A DNA stretch of 64,000 nucleotides from NCBI GenBank assembly GCA_910588325.1, contig CAJUPP010000004.1:21403-85402 (forward strand). The letters are read 5' to 3'. Shown in pieces: positions 1 to 8,214 of the stretch. Below the pieces are notes generated by a model. The model saw only the letters and a program-made list of their open reading frames with translations. It had not been told where the DNA came from and ran no database searches. The position numbers and the translations under genes were made by a program. This DNA is from an uncultured Hungatella sp. (GTDB lineage: Bacteria; Bacillota; Clostridia; Lachnospirales; Lachnospiraceae). Position 1 is the stretch's first letter. Every line of letters begins with the position of its first letter.

Positions 1-248
1 TTCCGCATATGCGTTAAGTCCCTGACATCTCCTATAAAACTGTCCACAATATCCCCAATCCCAGCCACCTCAAACAGGCCCGGGTCGGTTGGGCTCTCCA
101 ACCCATAACCGCTGACCTTTGCCCCCAACAGTTTAAGCATCCTGCAAAGCCAGCTCCCCTTAAACCCAGTATGCCCTGTAATCAGTACCCGTTTTCCCTT
201 ATAAAATTCCTCCAGCTCCTTATGTGTTTCCGTAATCCATTCACTCAT
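1..248 (-). CDS. rfbG: CDP-glucose 4,6-dehydratase, N-terminal part (cut by window edge)
   Basis: This short-chain dehydrogenase-type enzyme converts CDP-glucose to CDP-4-keto-6-deoxyglucose, the entry point to CDP-linked deoxysugars. Only the first 82 codons are visible. They read GKRVLITGHTGFKGSWL near residues 18-34, the Rossmann NAD-binding loop with the family's HTGFKGSW signature, followed by GYGLESPTDPGLFE. The ATG at 248 has a GAGGAG site 6 bases upstream. It lies 42 bp downstream of rfbF, the enzyme that makes its substrate, so the two form an operon pair. The remainder lies beyond position 1. Confidence 0.9.
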   Translation of the reverse strand, partial: MSEWITETHKELEEFYKGKRVLITGHTGFKGSWLCRMLKLLGAKVSGYGLESPTDPGLFEVAGIGDIVDSFIGDVRDLTHMR

Positions 249-290
249 GCCTTCTCCTCGATTTCCTATTCTATCCTTTACCTATAAATG

Positions 291-1067
291 TCAGTCCTTC
301 CACTTCTTCCAAGGCGCCTTCCCGCTCTGCCACAACTCTTCCAGCTTTTTCATCTCCCTCTGAGTATCCATACACTGCCAGAATCCATCATGATGAAAGC
401 TCATCAACTGTCCTTCCCTCACCAGCCGCTCCAGAGGCTCCTTCTCAAATGCCACCTGATCCCCATCCAGATAATCAAAAATTTCCGGATTCAGCACCAT
501 AAAGCCTCCGTTCACCAGGCTTGCATCCTTTTCCCCTTTCTCCCGAAAAGACTTTACTGTATTATCCGGCAAAATATCCAAAATCCCTTTCATCTGTGCA
601 ATATTCACTGTAGTCATGGTAGCAATCTTCCCATGGCTCTTATGAAACTCCATAAGTGCCTTCAAATCCACATCACAGACGCCATCCCCATAAGTCATCA
701 TAAACGGATTATCCCCGATATATGGCTGTATCCTCTTAATCCGTCCCCCAGTCAGCGTATAAAGCCCAGTATCCACCAGAGTCACCTTCCACGGCTCAGA
801 ATAATTATTATGAACCTCCATCTTATTGTTTGCCAGATCAAACGTCACATCCGACATATGAAGAAAATAATCTGCAAAAAATTCCTTTACCACATACTGT
901 TTATATCCCAGACAAATGACAAACTCATGAAATCCAAATTCCGAATAATATTTCATAATATGCCACAAAATAGGCTTTCCGCCAATCTCAATCATGGGTT
1001 TGGGCTTTAAATGGCTTTCCTCACTGATTCTTGTTCCCAGCCCTCCTGCCAGCAGTACTACCTTCAT
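291..1067 (-). CDS. rfbF: glucose-1-phosphate cytidylyltransferase
   Basis: The enzyme makes CDP-glucose from glucose-1-phosphate and CTP in the cytoplasm. The N-terminus has the nucleotidyltransferase loop LLAGGLGTRISEES (residues 5-18) followed by LKPKPMIEIGGKPILWHIM, diagnostic of RfbF. The central MMTYGDGVCDVD holds the metal-binding aspartates. Its 258 residues match the family's usual length. The ATG follows GGAGGAAAAGG. With the downstream rfbG it supplies CDP-4-keto-6-deoxyglucose for a deoxyhexose in the polysaccharide built by this operon. Which final sugar is made cannot be told, because the later genes lie outside the window. Confidence 0.94.
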   Translation of the reverse strand: MKVVLLAGGLGTRISEESHLKPKPMIEIGGKPILWHIMKYYSEFGFHEFVICLGYKQYVVKEFFADYFLHMSDVTFDLANNKMEVHNNYSEPWKVTLVDTGLYTLTGGRIKRIQPYIGDNPFMMTYGDGVCDVDLKALMEFHKSHGKIATMTTVNIAQMKGILDILPDNTVKSFREKGEKDASLVNGGFMVLNPEIFDYLDGDQVAFEKEPLERLVREGQLMSFHHDGFWQCMDTQREMKKLEELWQSGKAPWKKWKD

Positions 1068-1094
1068 CCTTTTCCTCCGTTCTCTGCTTAAACA

Positions 1095-2504
1095 TTATCG
1101 ATAGAATACATTCCATTTATGTTCCTTCAGTATCGTAAGTGCATTTCTCACCAGGTCTCCGGCATCCGCTGAACTGGTGTGATATTCAAATGCCGCAGCC
1201 AGTTCCTCATTGGTCCGATTCTCAAAATCCAGGGCAATATTGGCCCGATTGATGCAGGCTTCCTTCCGATAGATTGTCATCCGTATCTCCCTGTAAGTAG
1301 TATATCCGTTTCCCACCAGAAACACAGCAATTATAACCGCAGCCACTGCTTTCTCCATGTTCCTCCATCTATCCCTCTTCTGCTGTTTTTTCTCTTCTGC
1401 CTCTTCCTCCCTTCGAATTTTCCACATCAGAGCAAAGGTCAGAAGGATCCCCAGAACTCCTACCTGAAACTGCAGGGCATAACGGGAACTCATGCCATAG
1501 CTTTCAATTAAAAATGACCAGCGTGAAAGCAGAATCAGCACATGGTTCATTCCTCCTGAAACAATCAGGATCAGCGGAAATACGGTTTTTTCATAAAGCT
1601 TATAACGGAACTGGTACCACAGGGCCAAAAGATATGCTCCTCCTACCATCAGCCCTATAATCATATAAGGTGTATTGGTACCAAAAACTTCTTCCGCCGC
1701 CTCCCCGCCTATTACGGTAGAGCACAGGGATTTTATAAAAAATCTCACAAAATAACCGGGAGTATCCAAAAACTGCCTCATCAGAGAACCATCAGAAGAT
1801 AATCCTGTTTTTACATGGGTAGTACTCCACAGGTAGCAAAGCAGGGGAAGGATCACACAGACTCCATACGCCAGATACCGCTTATCCCACTTTTTTGTCT
1901 TCCTCCATGTGATAACCATACAAAACCCATACCCTAAAAGCAATACTCCGGAATACACCGCACAATAAGGACCTGCAATCCCCATGGTTATGATCCAGGG
2001 CAAAACCAGCATTTGTATATGGTCCCTCTTTTTCTCCTGTCTGGTCCAGACTCGCTCCCACACAAGATAATGGTAAAAAAATCCGGCAAATGCAAAAAAA
2101 TGTACCCAGCCGCTACCGTTATTCATCATTTCCCATTTATTCAGGCTGAAAAAGACTGCCATGAGAATCAAAAACCAGACCGTACCTATTTTTTCACGAA
2201 TACAATAGTACGCAATGGCTGCTGCCGACAACATCAGAGAAAACACTCCAAGTGCCTGATCAAATCGAATGCTGTAGTGGAACCATGTGGTATTAATAAT
2301 TCTGGCTGCATAATTGACAGGGATTCTTGTCAGCACATCCCGCACAAAAAACTTTTCCGGATTCCACACATCAGGCAGATAGCTGTTAACCAGACGAATA
2401 TAATCGGAATACACCACATCATAAAATGACCGGTACAGATACCAGACACACAAAATCCCCCCTACAAACGGCACAAGATAATACCACCTTTTTTGCTTCT
2501 CCAT
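1095..2504 (-). CDS. polytopic membrane protein, unknown function
   Basis: I do not recognise this family. The 469-residue protein has about ten hydrophobic segments and a long extracytoplasmic-looking loop near the N-terminus (YRSFYDVVYSDYIRLVNSYL). This layout resembles GT-C type glycosyltransferases or glucosyltransferase-like membrane proteins. A lysine/glutamate-rich cytoplasmic stretch lies near residues 365-385, and a short soluble tail ends the protein. The frame is open further upstream from a TTG, but the ATG at 2504 has GAGGAAG 4 bases before it and is preferred. It follows another large membrane protein by 30 bp, so both probably act in polysaccharide assembly or modification. Confidence 0.75.
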   Translation of the reverse strand: MEKQKRWYYLVPFVGGILCVWYLYRSFYDVVYSDYIRLVNSYLPDVWNPEKFFVRDVLTRIPVNYAARIINTTWFHYSIRFDQALGVFSLMLSAAAIAYYCIREKIGTVWFLILMAVFFSLNKWEMMNNGSGWVHFFAFAGFFYHYLVWERVWTRQEKKRDHIQMLVLPWIITMGIAGPYCAVYSGVLLLGYGFCMVITWRKTKKWDKRYLAYGVCVILPLLCYLWSTTHVKTGLSSDGSLMRQFLDTPGYFVRFFIKSLCSTVIGGEAAEEVFGTNTPYMIIGLMVGGAYLLALWYQFRYKLYEKTVFPLILIVSGGMNHVLILLSRWSFLIESYGMSSRYALQFQVGVLGILLTFALMWKIRREEEAEEKKQQKRDRWRNMEKAVAAVIIAVFLVGNGYTTYREIRMTIYRKEACINRANIALDFENRTNEELAAAFEYHTSSADAGDLVRNALTILKEHKWNVFYR

Positions 2505-2534
2505 TAATCTTCCTCTCTTTCTGTCTCGCAAAAA

Positions 2535-4370
2535 TCAATCCGCCGTAATCCGCACCATCATGGCCAGCCGTGTCCCTTCTGACGACTCATACGCATTTTT
2601 TGAGTAAAAATTATTTTCAAAATCCAATTCTACCGTATTATAAGGTTCTGTCTGCAAATCTACATACGTAATATTTTCTATAATATTGATTTTCTGCACC
2701 AGCACTCCGTCCTGATAAATCGTACAAATTTCTTCTCCTGTCATGGCTCCTGGATACATCAGCTGCAATTGTATGACTCCTGACTCTCCGGCCATCACTC
2801 TAAGCTTCGCTTTTTCCCCCATCCACTCATCCGGATAATATCCATATACTGTCTCACATTTCAGATTTTTCACAAAACTGGTAATATCCTGATATGCATG
2901 AAACTTAGGCTCTTCCCTCAGAACCAGCATATTATTCCGTATCTGCCCGAAATCCCTGATAGAATCAACAAATATTACCTGGACTTCTTCCCTCTTCTGC
3001 CCGCGGTCAAAGGTTTTAAAAAAAGTTTCCGTCTCCTCTTCGCCAAGACCATAAGAATTTTTCAAAATATAAAGCTTCTTTCCAAAAAGGCTGTCACCAT
3101 ATTTCTCATATGTCTGTTCCGCCAGAGAATTGTACTGCTGCTGCCCATTCCAAAAATAAAGATTGGTACAGGTTCCCCTATAAAATCGCTCCACCGGATA
3201 CATAAGCATGGTATAGAGTGCTATGATGGCTGTACAGGCCAGCATAGCATGGTAATTAGGCAGAATCTTAGCCCTGGTCCTTGCTATTACCCCACACATA
3301 TAGGCCAGCATAATCCAAAATACCGTCATGGAAACATAAACCCAACGCAACTGTACCTGTCCGGTTACACTGGAACACAAAATACAGGAAACAATAAACA
3401 AAAGAAACAGCAGCAGATTACACAACATATTTTTCCAATGGGTCCTGTCGCAGATGGCCTTCACAAAAAAGGTAATCACCAATGCCAAAACCCATACATC
3501 AGCCAAAATCACAAATACTCTGACCCACCTGGGAGTATCCTGCCAGTTCAGTCCACACAGACTTTGATCCCCGGTGTTGATTCCCAATAAATACAAAAAC
3601 TGCTGAAGACCAAAACCAGCCGCGTTCCCCAGATTCAACGTCCGTGTAATAACATTTCCATCCGGCCCTGCAGGAATCAAGGTCCCTGTGGCAAGGAAAC
3701 GAATCAGCTGGACCGCCGCGAACACTGCTGCAAAGATCAGCCAGTCCCATAATTTCTTTTCTTTTTTCATCACAAGAACCGCTGCCAGTACTGCTGCCAG
3801 TACCATATACCGCTCATGGACAAAACATATCCCAAAGTATAAGCCGCAGGCAAACCAAAAATAATGTTCCTGAGTCTTTATCTCATTCAGATATTGAAAC
3901 AGGCAGAACAAAATCCCAATAGCCATCCACAGAGCTATGCTCTCCATCAGACCATATACCTGTGAAATCTGGTAGCAGGACATTCTGGAAACCAGATACA
4001 GAATCCCGCAGAAGAAACCAATGGTTCCGTTTTTGGATACGCATCTTCCAAGCTGAAAGACCGTATAGGCAATCAGTCCATTGATGATAATATTGCAGGG
4101 TACAAACCAGGTAATATGATTTCCAAAGAGCGCCATCTGAATGTATGCCAGTATATAGTACAAAAAACGAAATCTGCTTTCCCCTATAGGGAACATAAAA
4201 TTCCAGAAAGGCAGCTCATGATAGCTGGACCAAAGCTCTAAATCGTCCATGAAAAGACCCCGGATTTCAATTCCAGCATTGATGAAAAAGGCAAATGCCA
4301 GCAACGCACCAAGAATAAGCGCTTCCCCTTTCCAATGATAAATTTTTGCTAAGGAATCCTTTTTCTCCAT
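2535..4370 (-). CDS. large polytopic membrane protein, GT-C-like
   Basis: The protein has 611 residues with around twelve hydrophobic segments in the first 400 and a soluble C-terminal domain of about 200 residues. The first external loop has FMDDLELWSSYHELPFW, with acidic residues after the first membrane segment, as in GT-C glycosyltransferases that use polyprenyl-phosphate sugars. That function is inference; no definite family motif was identified. The ATG follows AGGAGGGAAGACCT. It lies between a GT2 gene (16 bp upstream) and the other membrane protein, all in the same operon. Confidence 0.75.
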   Translation of the reverse strand: MEKKDSLAKIYHWKGEALILGALLAFAFFINAGIEIRGLFMDDLELWSSYHELPFWNFMFPIGESRFRFLYYILAYIQMALFGNHITWFVPCNIIINGLIAYTVFQLGRCVSKNGTIGFFCGILYLVSRMSCYQISQVYGLMESIALWMAIGILFCLFQYLNEIKTQEHYFWFACGLYFGICFVHERYMVLAAVLAAVLVMKKEKKLWDWLIFAAVFAAVQLIRFLATGTLIPAGPDGNVITRTLNLGNAAGFGLQQFLYLLGINTGDQSLCGLNWQDTPRWVRVFVILADVWVLALVITFFVKAICDRTHWKNMLCNLLLFLLFIVSCILCSSVTGQVQLRWVYVSMTVFWIMLAYMCGVIARTRAKILPNYHAMLACTAIIALYTMLMYPVERFYRGTCTNLYFWNGQQQYNSLAEQTYEKYGDSLFGKKLYILKNSYGLGEEETETFFKTFDRGQKREEVQVIFVDSIRDFGQIRNNMLVLREEPKFHAYQDITSFVKNLKCETVYGYYPDEWMGEKAKLRVMAGESGVIQLQLMYPGAMTGEEICTIYQDGVLVQKINIIENITYVDLQTEPYNTVELDFENNFYSKNAYESSEGTRLAMMVRITAD

Positions 4371-4385
4371 AGGTCTTCCCTCCTT

Positions 4386-5165
4386 CTACCACTCCTGGTA
4401 TGCCTTCTTATAAAACCTCATTAAAAACTTCGCCACAGGTTCCGGCCAGAAACGCTTAAACAATTCCATCTCTTCTTTTTCCCTGCGGCGATCTTCAATG
4501 CAGGCCTTTGTAGCCGCACCATCATGAATCCGGTAAAATAAAAGAGGCTTTTCCACACAGATAAAACGTCCCGGCCATTTTGCCAGAACTGTCATACAGT
4601 CCCAATCCAGGGCATACCGGTACTCGGAATGGAAGATCGGATCCGGAAGATAATTCTTCCGGTAAGCGCATGATGGACACATCACCGGATTTCCCAGACG
4701 CAGTACACCTTTTTTAATGAATTCTCTGTCTGCCATGCCTTTCATCCTTAATGGCATACGCAGCGTTTTCTTTATGATTTCCTTCAGATTCCACCGATGA
4801 ATTTTCCCATCCTTTATTGTAACTCCGTCTGTCATAAACAGCGTCATATCCGGCCATCTTTTGTAGCTTTTCTTTAATTCCTCTACATAATGGCGTCTGT
4901 ACAGATCATCCTGGTGGGCGATGGTAACAAAGGTCCCCTTCGCCTTTCCAATGGCAAAATTCCAATCCGCCTGAATATCGCTTTCTCCCTCTCTTACGTA
5001 AAGAGGGATCTCATATTTTTCCGTCATCTTTTCCAGATAAATGCTGGGTGTGGAGGTGGTACAGATAATCTCCGACGGCACAGTCTGACTCTTTAACGAA
5101 CGAATACATGCTTCCAGATAAGGTGATTCTCCGTATGCACAAATGGCAAATGTATGAAATCCCAT
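4386..5165 (-). CDS. glycosyltransferase family 2
   Basis: This is a GT-A fold glycosyltransferase of 259 residues, probably cytoplasmic and membrane-associated. Visible features are the N-terminal FAICAYGESPYLEACIRSLKSQ, the TIAHQDDLYRRHYVEEL segment with the DD metal-binding motif, and the C-terminal acceptor-side DWDCMTVLAKWPGRF followed by LLFYRIHDGAATK. The RIHDG motif is typical of GT2 enzymes acting on surface polysaccharides. The ATG has AGGAG upstream. It is transcribed 14 bp after the heptose gene gmhA, so it may transfer the heptose made next door, but the substrate is not proven. Confidence 0.88.
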   Translation of the reverse strand: MGFHTFAICAYGESPYLEACIRSLKSQTVPSEIICTTSTPSIYLEKMTEKYEIPLYVREGESDIQADWNFAIGKAKGTFVTIAHQDDLYRRHYVEELKKSYKRWPDMTLFMTDGVTIKDGKIHRWNLKEIIKKTLRMPLRMKGMADREFIKKGVLRLGNPVMCPSCAYRKNYLPDPIFHSEYRYALDWDCMTVLAKWPGRFICVEKPLLFYRIHDGAATKACIEDRRREKEEMELFKRFWPEPVAKFLMRFYKKAYQEW

Positions 5166-5179
5166 GGTTTTCTCCTACT

Positions 5180-5806
5180 TTAAAAGAAATATTCCTCCAA
5201 CATCAGGCATAATACATGATAGACCGGCAGGTGCAGTTCCTGAATCTTAAATGTCTCCTGCTCCGGCACCACAATGGCCGTATCCGCATCCTGCTTTAAC
5301 ATTCCTCCGTCTTTTCCTGTCAGGCCGATGATCTTTAATCCTTTCGCCCTGGCTGTCACACAGGCGTAATGAATATTCTCGGCATTCCCGGACGTAGAAA
5401 TGGCCAAAAGCACATCTCCCTTTACACCATAACCATATACCTGCTGGGCATAAATCATGCTGCCGTCCACATCATTTAAAAATGCCGTAGACAGCCCCGG
5501 GTGGCCTGTAAGGGCAATGGCAGGAAGGGCGCCCTGCAGCTTCTTGGCAAGCTGTGTTCCTGCCTTATGGTCTGCTTCTATTAATCTGTGTACCACATCG
5601 TCCGGCAGCTTCCTTTCTTTTTTAAAACCTTTCATCAGTTCGCCCACAATATGTTCGGAATCTGCTCCGCTTCCTCCGTTACCGGCGACCAAAAGCTTAT
5701 GCCCTGATTCGTAACAGCCCTTCAGTATCTCATACGCCTGGGCAATCGGTTCTTTCACCGGCTTTAACACCGGATAACGTTGTATTAATTCCTCCAAATA
5801 CTCCAT
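5180..5806 (-). CDS. gmhA: sedoheptulose-7-phosphate isomerase (SIS domain)
   Basis: The enzyme isomerises sedoheptulose 7-phosphate to D-glycero-D-manno-heptose 7-phosphate, the first step of activated-heptose synthesis. The SIS fold is shown by LLVAGNGGSGADSEHIVGELMKGF, with the conserved Ser and GelmkgF of GmhA, then HPGLSTAFLND and LLAISTSGNAENI, with an ETFKIQELHLPVYHVLC helix at the end. The frame is open upstream into gmhB, but the ATG at 5806 gives the family-length 208-residue protein and begins right at the gmhB stop, indicating translational coupling. Its neighbours gmhB, hddA and hddC complete the GDP-heptose pathway. Confidence 0.92.
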   Translation of the reverse strand: MEYLEELIQRYPVLKPVKEPIAQAYEILKGCYESGHKLLVAGNGGSGADSEHIVGELMKGFKKERKLPDDVVHRLIEADHKAGTQLAKKLQGALPAIALTGHPGLSTAFLNDVDGSMIYAQQVYGYGVKGDVLLAISTSGNAENIHYACVTARAKGLKIIGLTGKDGGMLKQDADTAIVVPEQETFKIQELHLPVYHVLCLMLEEYFF

Positions 5807-5807
5807 C

Positions 5808-6416
5808 TCATCTATCGTCTCCTTTTTCAGACTGTCTGGCTTTATTTTCTCGGTCAATAATGTATTCTGCTGCGTCCACAAGAGTTTCCGCGAAAAAATC
5901 ATATAAGGGCTTTTCCCCTTTCTCTTCCATTTCCTGCCTCAATGAGGTTCCATATCCGGTTCCTACCAAAATCCCCGGTATCCCATAATTGATCCCTGCC
6001 TGGACGTCAATCATCTTATCCCCAACCATGTAAGAATGGTGCTTATCTACCGCAAATGTTTCCTCTGCCATCTCGAACATACCAATCCCAGGTTTCCGGC
6101 AGCGGCAGTTTCTTCTATAAATTCCTGTCCCGTATTCCGGATGATGCGGACAGTAGAAAAATTTATCAATCCATGCTCCATAGGGCTTAAGCATCTGGTT
6201 CATATACTCGTGAAGCTTCTCCACTTCCTCACAGCCGTAATATCCTCTGGCCACCCCGGCCTGATTGGTAATCACCACCAGCTTGAATCCGGCATCCCTC
6301 AGACATCTCAAAGCTTTAAAGACTCCTGGAAGAATCTTTAAATCCTCCGTTCTGTGAAGATAATGTACCTCCTGGTTGATGGTACCGTCTCTGTCTAAAA
6401 ACACCACATGATCCAT
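5808..6416 (-). CDS. gmhB: D-glycero-D-manno-heptose 1,7-bisphosphate phosphatase
   Basis: This HAD-superfamily phosphatase removes the 7-phosphate from heptose 1,7-bisphosphate. The nucleophile motif FLDRDGTINQE covers residues 6-16. VITNQAGVARGYY supplies motif II. FFYCPHHPEYG with NCRCRKPG forms the zinc-binding loop characteristic of GmhB. YMVGDKMIDVQAG supplies motif IV. The length of 202 residues is normal for the family. It lies 14 bp after hddA and directly adjoins gmhA. The visible zinc loop favours GmhB over the related histidinol-phosphatase. Confidence 0.93.
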   Translation of the reverse strand: MDHVVFLDRDGTINQEVHYLHRTEDLKILPGVFKALRCLRDAGFKLVVITNQAGVARGYYGCEEVEKLHEYMNQMLKPYGAWIDKFFYCPHHPEYGTGIYRRNCRCRKPGIGMFEMAEETFAVDKHHSYMVGDKMIDVQAGINYGIPGILVGTGYGTSLRQEMEEKGEKPLYDFFAETLVDAAEYIIDRENKARQSEKGDDR

Positions 6417-6430
6417 ACTCTTATCATCCC

Positions 6431-7501
6431 TTAAAGCCTGAATTTATATTCTTTATCAGGCATCTGTACCCGTACAGTGTCATAATTCCATCGTTCTTCA
6501 TCTGCGATCCAGGATTGTGCTCCCCGCAGTTCAAAATTCCACTCCGCCAGCTGTCCCCCTGCCTGTTCCAGGCGCGCTGCCACCTTATGCCTTACATTAT
6601 AGGGACAATACACCAAAAGATATCCTCCGCCTCCGGCGCCTAAAAGTTTTCCTCCCAAGGCCCCTGCCGTAATCGCCTCCTTATATAACTGATCAATCTG
6701 CGGATTGGTTATTTTGCTGCTCATCCGCTTTTTACTTTTCCATCCGTAATCCAAAAGCCGCCCGAAACTGTTGAAATTTCCTCTTAAAAGTTCATCCTTC
6801 ATGGCATAAGCCAGAGCCTTTACTTCACACATGGCATCAAAAGGATCCTTTTTCTTGTAGTTGCTGACCTGATCCCTGATAATATTGGCTGACACATGGA
6901 TTCCGCCTGTATAGCATAAAAGCAGATTATACTGCAATTCATTGAGAATGTCCTTCTTAATCCTCAGAGGGTTCACAACCACATTATTTCTGCCATGGAA
7001 TTCAATAAAATTAAATCCCCCAAAGGTGGAAGCATACTGATCCTGATATCCGCCGTCAATTTTTAAATCTTCCCTCTCCACCTGGTAGGCCAGATCAGCC
7101 AGAGCGTAGGCATCCATGGTGATTCCCTTCCAGCGGGCCATAGCGACCAAAAGCGCTACCATCACCGTGGAGGATGTGCCAAGGCCCGATCCTGCCGGCG
7201 CATCACACTGCAGATACACCTCGCACCCCTTTTTAATCTCCATTGCCTTCAAAGCGGCCGTCACCAGATCCAGCTTTCCGTCGCATACATAGTTCTCTTT
7301 GGTGTTGTATTTTACTGTCATATCAAAGTCCAGAGAATGAACAATAATCTGATCATCCTCCCTGGGAACAATGGAACAGTACGCATATTTATTGATCGTA
7401 CTGCCGATAATCGCCCCGCCCTGTTCCACACAGAATGGCTCTACATCGGTCCCGCCTCCGCCAAAGCTGATTCTTAAAGGCGCTCTTCCTCTGATTACCA
7501 T
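6431..7501 (-). CDS. hddA: D-glycero-alpha-D-manno-heptose 7-phosphate kinase (GHMP family)
   Basis: This GHMP-family sugar kinase phosphorylates C1 of D-glycero-alpha-D-manno-heptose 7-phosphate. The N-terminus RAPLRISFGGGGTDVEPF is the family's sugar-binding strand. The ATP loop APAGSGLGTSS lies at residues 101-111, and the C-terminal LGAGGGGYLLVY completes the fold. The length of 356 residues is as expected. The ATG has AAAGGAG 8 bases upstream and overlaps the end of hddC by 7 bp. With hddC and gmhAB it specifies the GDP-alpha-heptose route known from S-layer glycoproteins of Gram-positives, rather than the ADP-beta-heptose route of LPS. Confidence 0.93.
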   Translation of the reverse strand: MVIRGRAPLRISFGGGGTDVEPFCVEQGGAIIGSTINKYAYCSIVPREDDQIIVHSLDFDMTVKYNTKENYVCDGKLDLVTAALKAMEIKKGCEVYLQCDAPAGSGLGTSSTVMVALLVAMARWKGITMDAYALADLAYQVEREDLKIDGGYQDQYASTFGGFNFIEFHGRNNVVVNPLRIKKDILNELQYNLLLCYTGGIHVSANIIRDQVSNYKKKDPFDAMCEVKALAYAMKDELLRGNFNSFGRLLDYGWKSKKRMSSKITNPQIDQLYKEAITAGALGGKLLGAGGGGYLLVYCPYNVRHKVAARLEQAGGQLAEWNFELRGAQSWIADEERWNYDTVRVQMPDKEYKFRL

Positions 7502-8214
7502 GTAAGCACTCCTTTCTCCACATCATCCATAAAACGATAATAGTCCTCCGGTATTCCGATATCAATGAAATATCCGTCATTGATAAAGCCGCCCAAACGC
7601 CGTCCTTCTTTCATCCATCGGGGAATCATCTCATTCTCCAGTGAAACCTTTCCCTTTGGTATCTCATCAATCAGCTCCTTTGACAGCAGATAGATCCCTC
7701 CATTGATGGTTCCGGGTCGAGTGCCGGCAGTCTTTTCATTAAATCCGGTAAGCATCTGGTTCTTAAGAACCGCCTCGCCATATCTGGAGATATCTGCCAC
7801 CTGCCGCAGCACCAGGGCCATATCCAGATTCATTTCCTGTTTCAACTTCCACAGCCTTCCATAATCCATCCGGTAAAAAGTATCTGCATTCAGCACCAAT
7901 ACCTGCTGTTGCGTAACAAATCTGGATCCGTTTCGTATAGCGCCTGCCGTTCCCAGCAAGGTCTCTTCATAGGCATAGGACGCGCGGATACCAAATTTCT
8001 CCCCATCCCCAAAATATTCTTCCACCATAGTTCCTTTATAACCTACGGCAAAAATAATATCGTTGATTCCCTGGTTCTTCAGTTCCAGAACCACATATTC
8101 CATAAATGGTTTTCCCTGAATCAAAGCCATAGGTTTCGGTCGGTCACTTACCACACTGCGAAGCCGGGTTCCCAGGCCTCCTGCCAGTAAAATTGCCTGT
8201 GTTTTACTCTTCAC
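7495..8214 (-). CDS. hddC: D-glycero-alpha-D-manno-heptose 1-phosphate guanylyltransferase
   Basis: This nucleotidyltransferase activates heptose 1-phosphate with GTP. It has the loop AILLAGGLGTRLRSVVSD near residues 7-24, then RPKPMALIQGKPF, and the LVLNADTFY metal site. The 239-residue length fits HddC. The start is a GTG at 8214 that overlaps the TGA of the previous gene (GTGA) with GAGG 8 bases upstream, so translation is coupled. The assignment as guanylyl- rather than other sugar nucleotidyltransferase rests on the hddA/gmhA/gmhB neighbours. Confidence 0.9.
   Translation of the reverse strand: MKSKTQAILLAGGLGTRLRSVVSDRPKPMALIQGKPFMEYVVLELKNQGINDIIFAVGYKGTMVEEYFGDGEKFGIRASYAYEETLLGTAGAIRNGSRFVTQQQVLVLNADTFYRMDYGRLWKLKQEMNLDMALVLRQVADISRYGEAVLKNQMLTGFNEKTAGTRPGTINGGIYLLSKELIDEIPKGKVSLENEMIPRWMKEGRRLGGFINDGYFIDIGIPEDYYRFMDDVEKGVLTW

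Noticed and set aside
288..1010. 240-codon plus-strand open frame across rfbF
   Set aside because: It runs antisense through the clear rfbF gene, has low-complexity composition and no domain; it is a shadow frame.
2013..2429. Plus-strand 138-codon frame within the first membrane protein gene
   Set aside because: It is antisense to a long conserved-style membrane protein gene with a proper ribosome site and is not supported by its own site.
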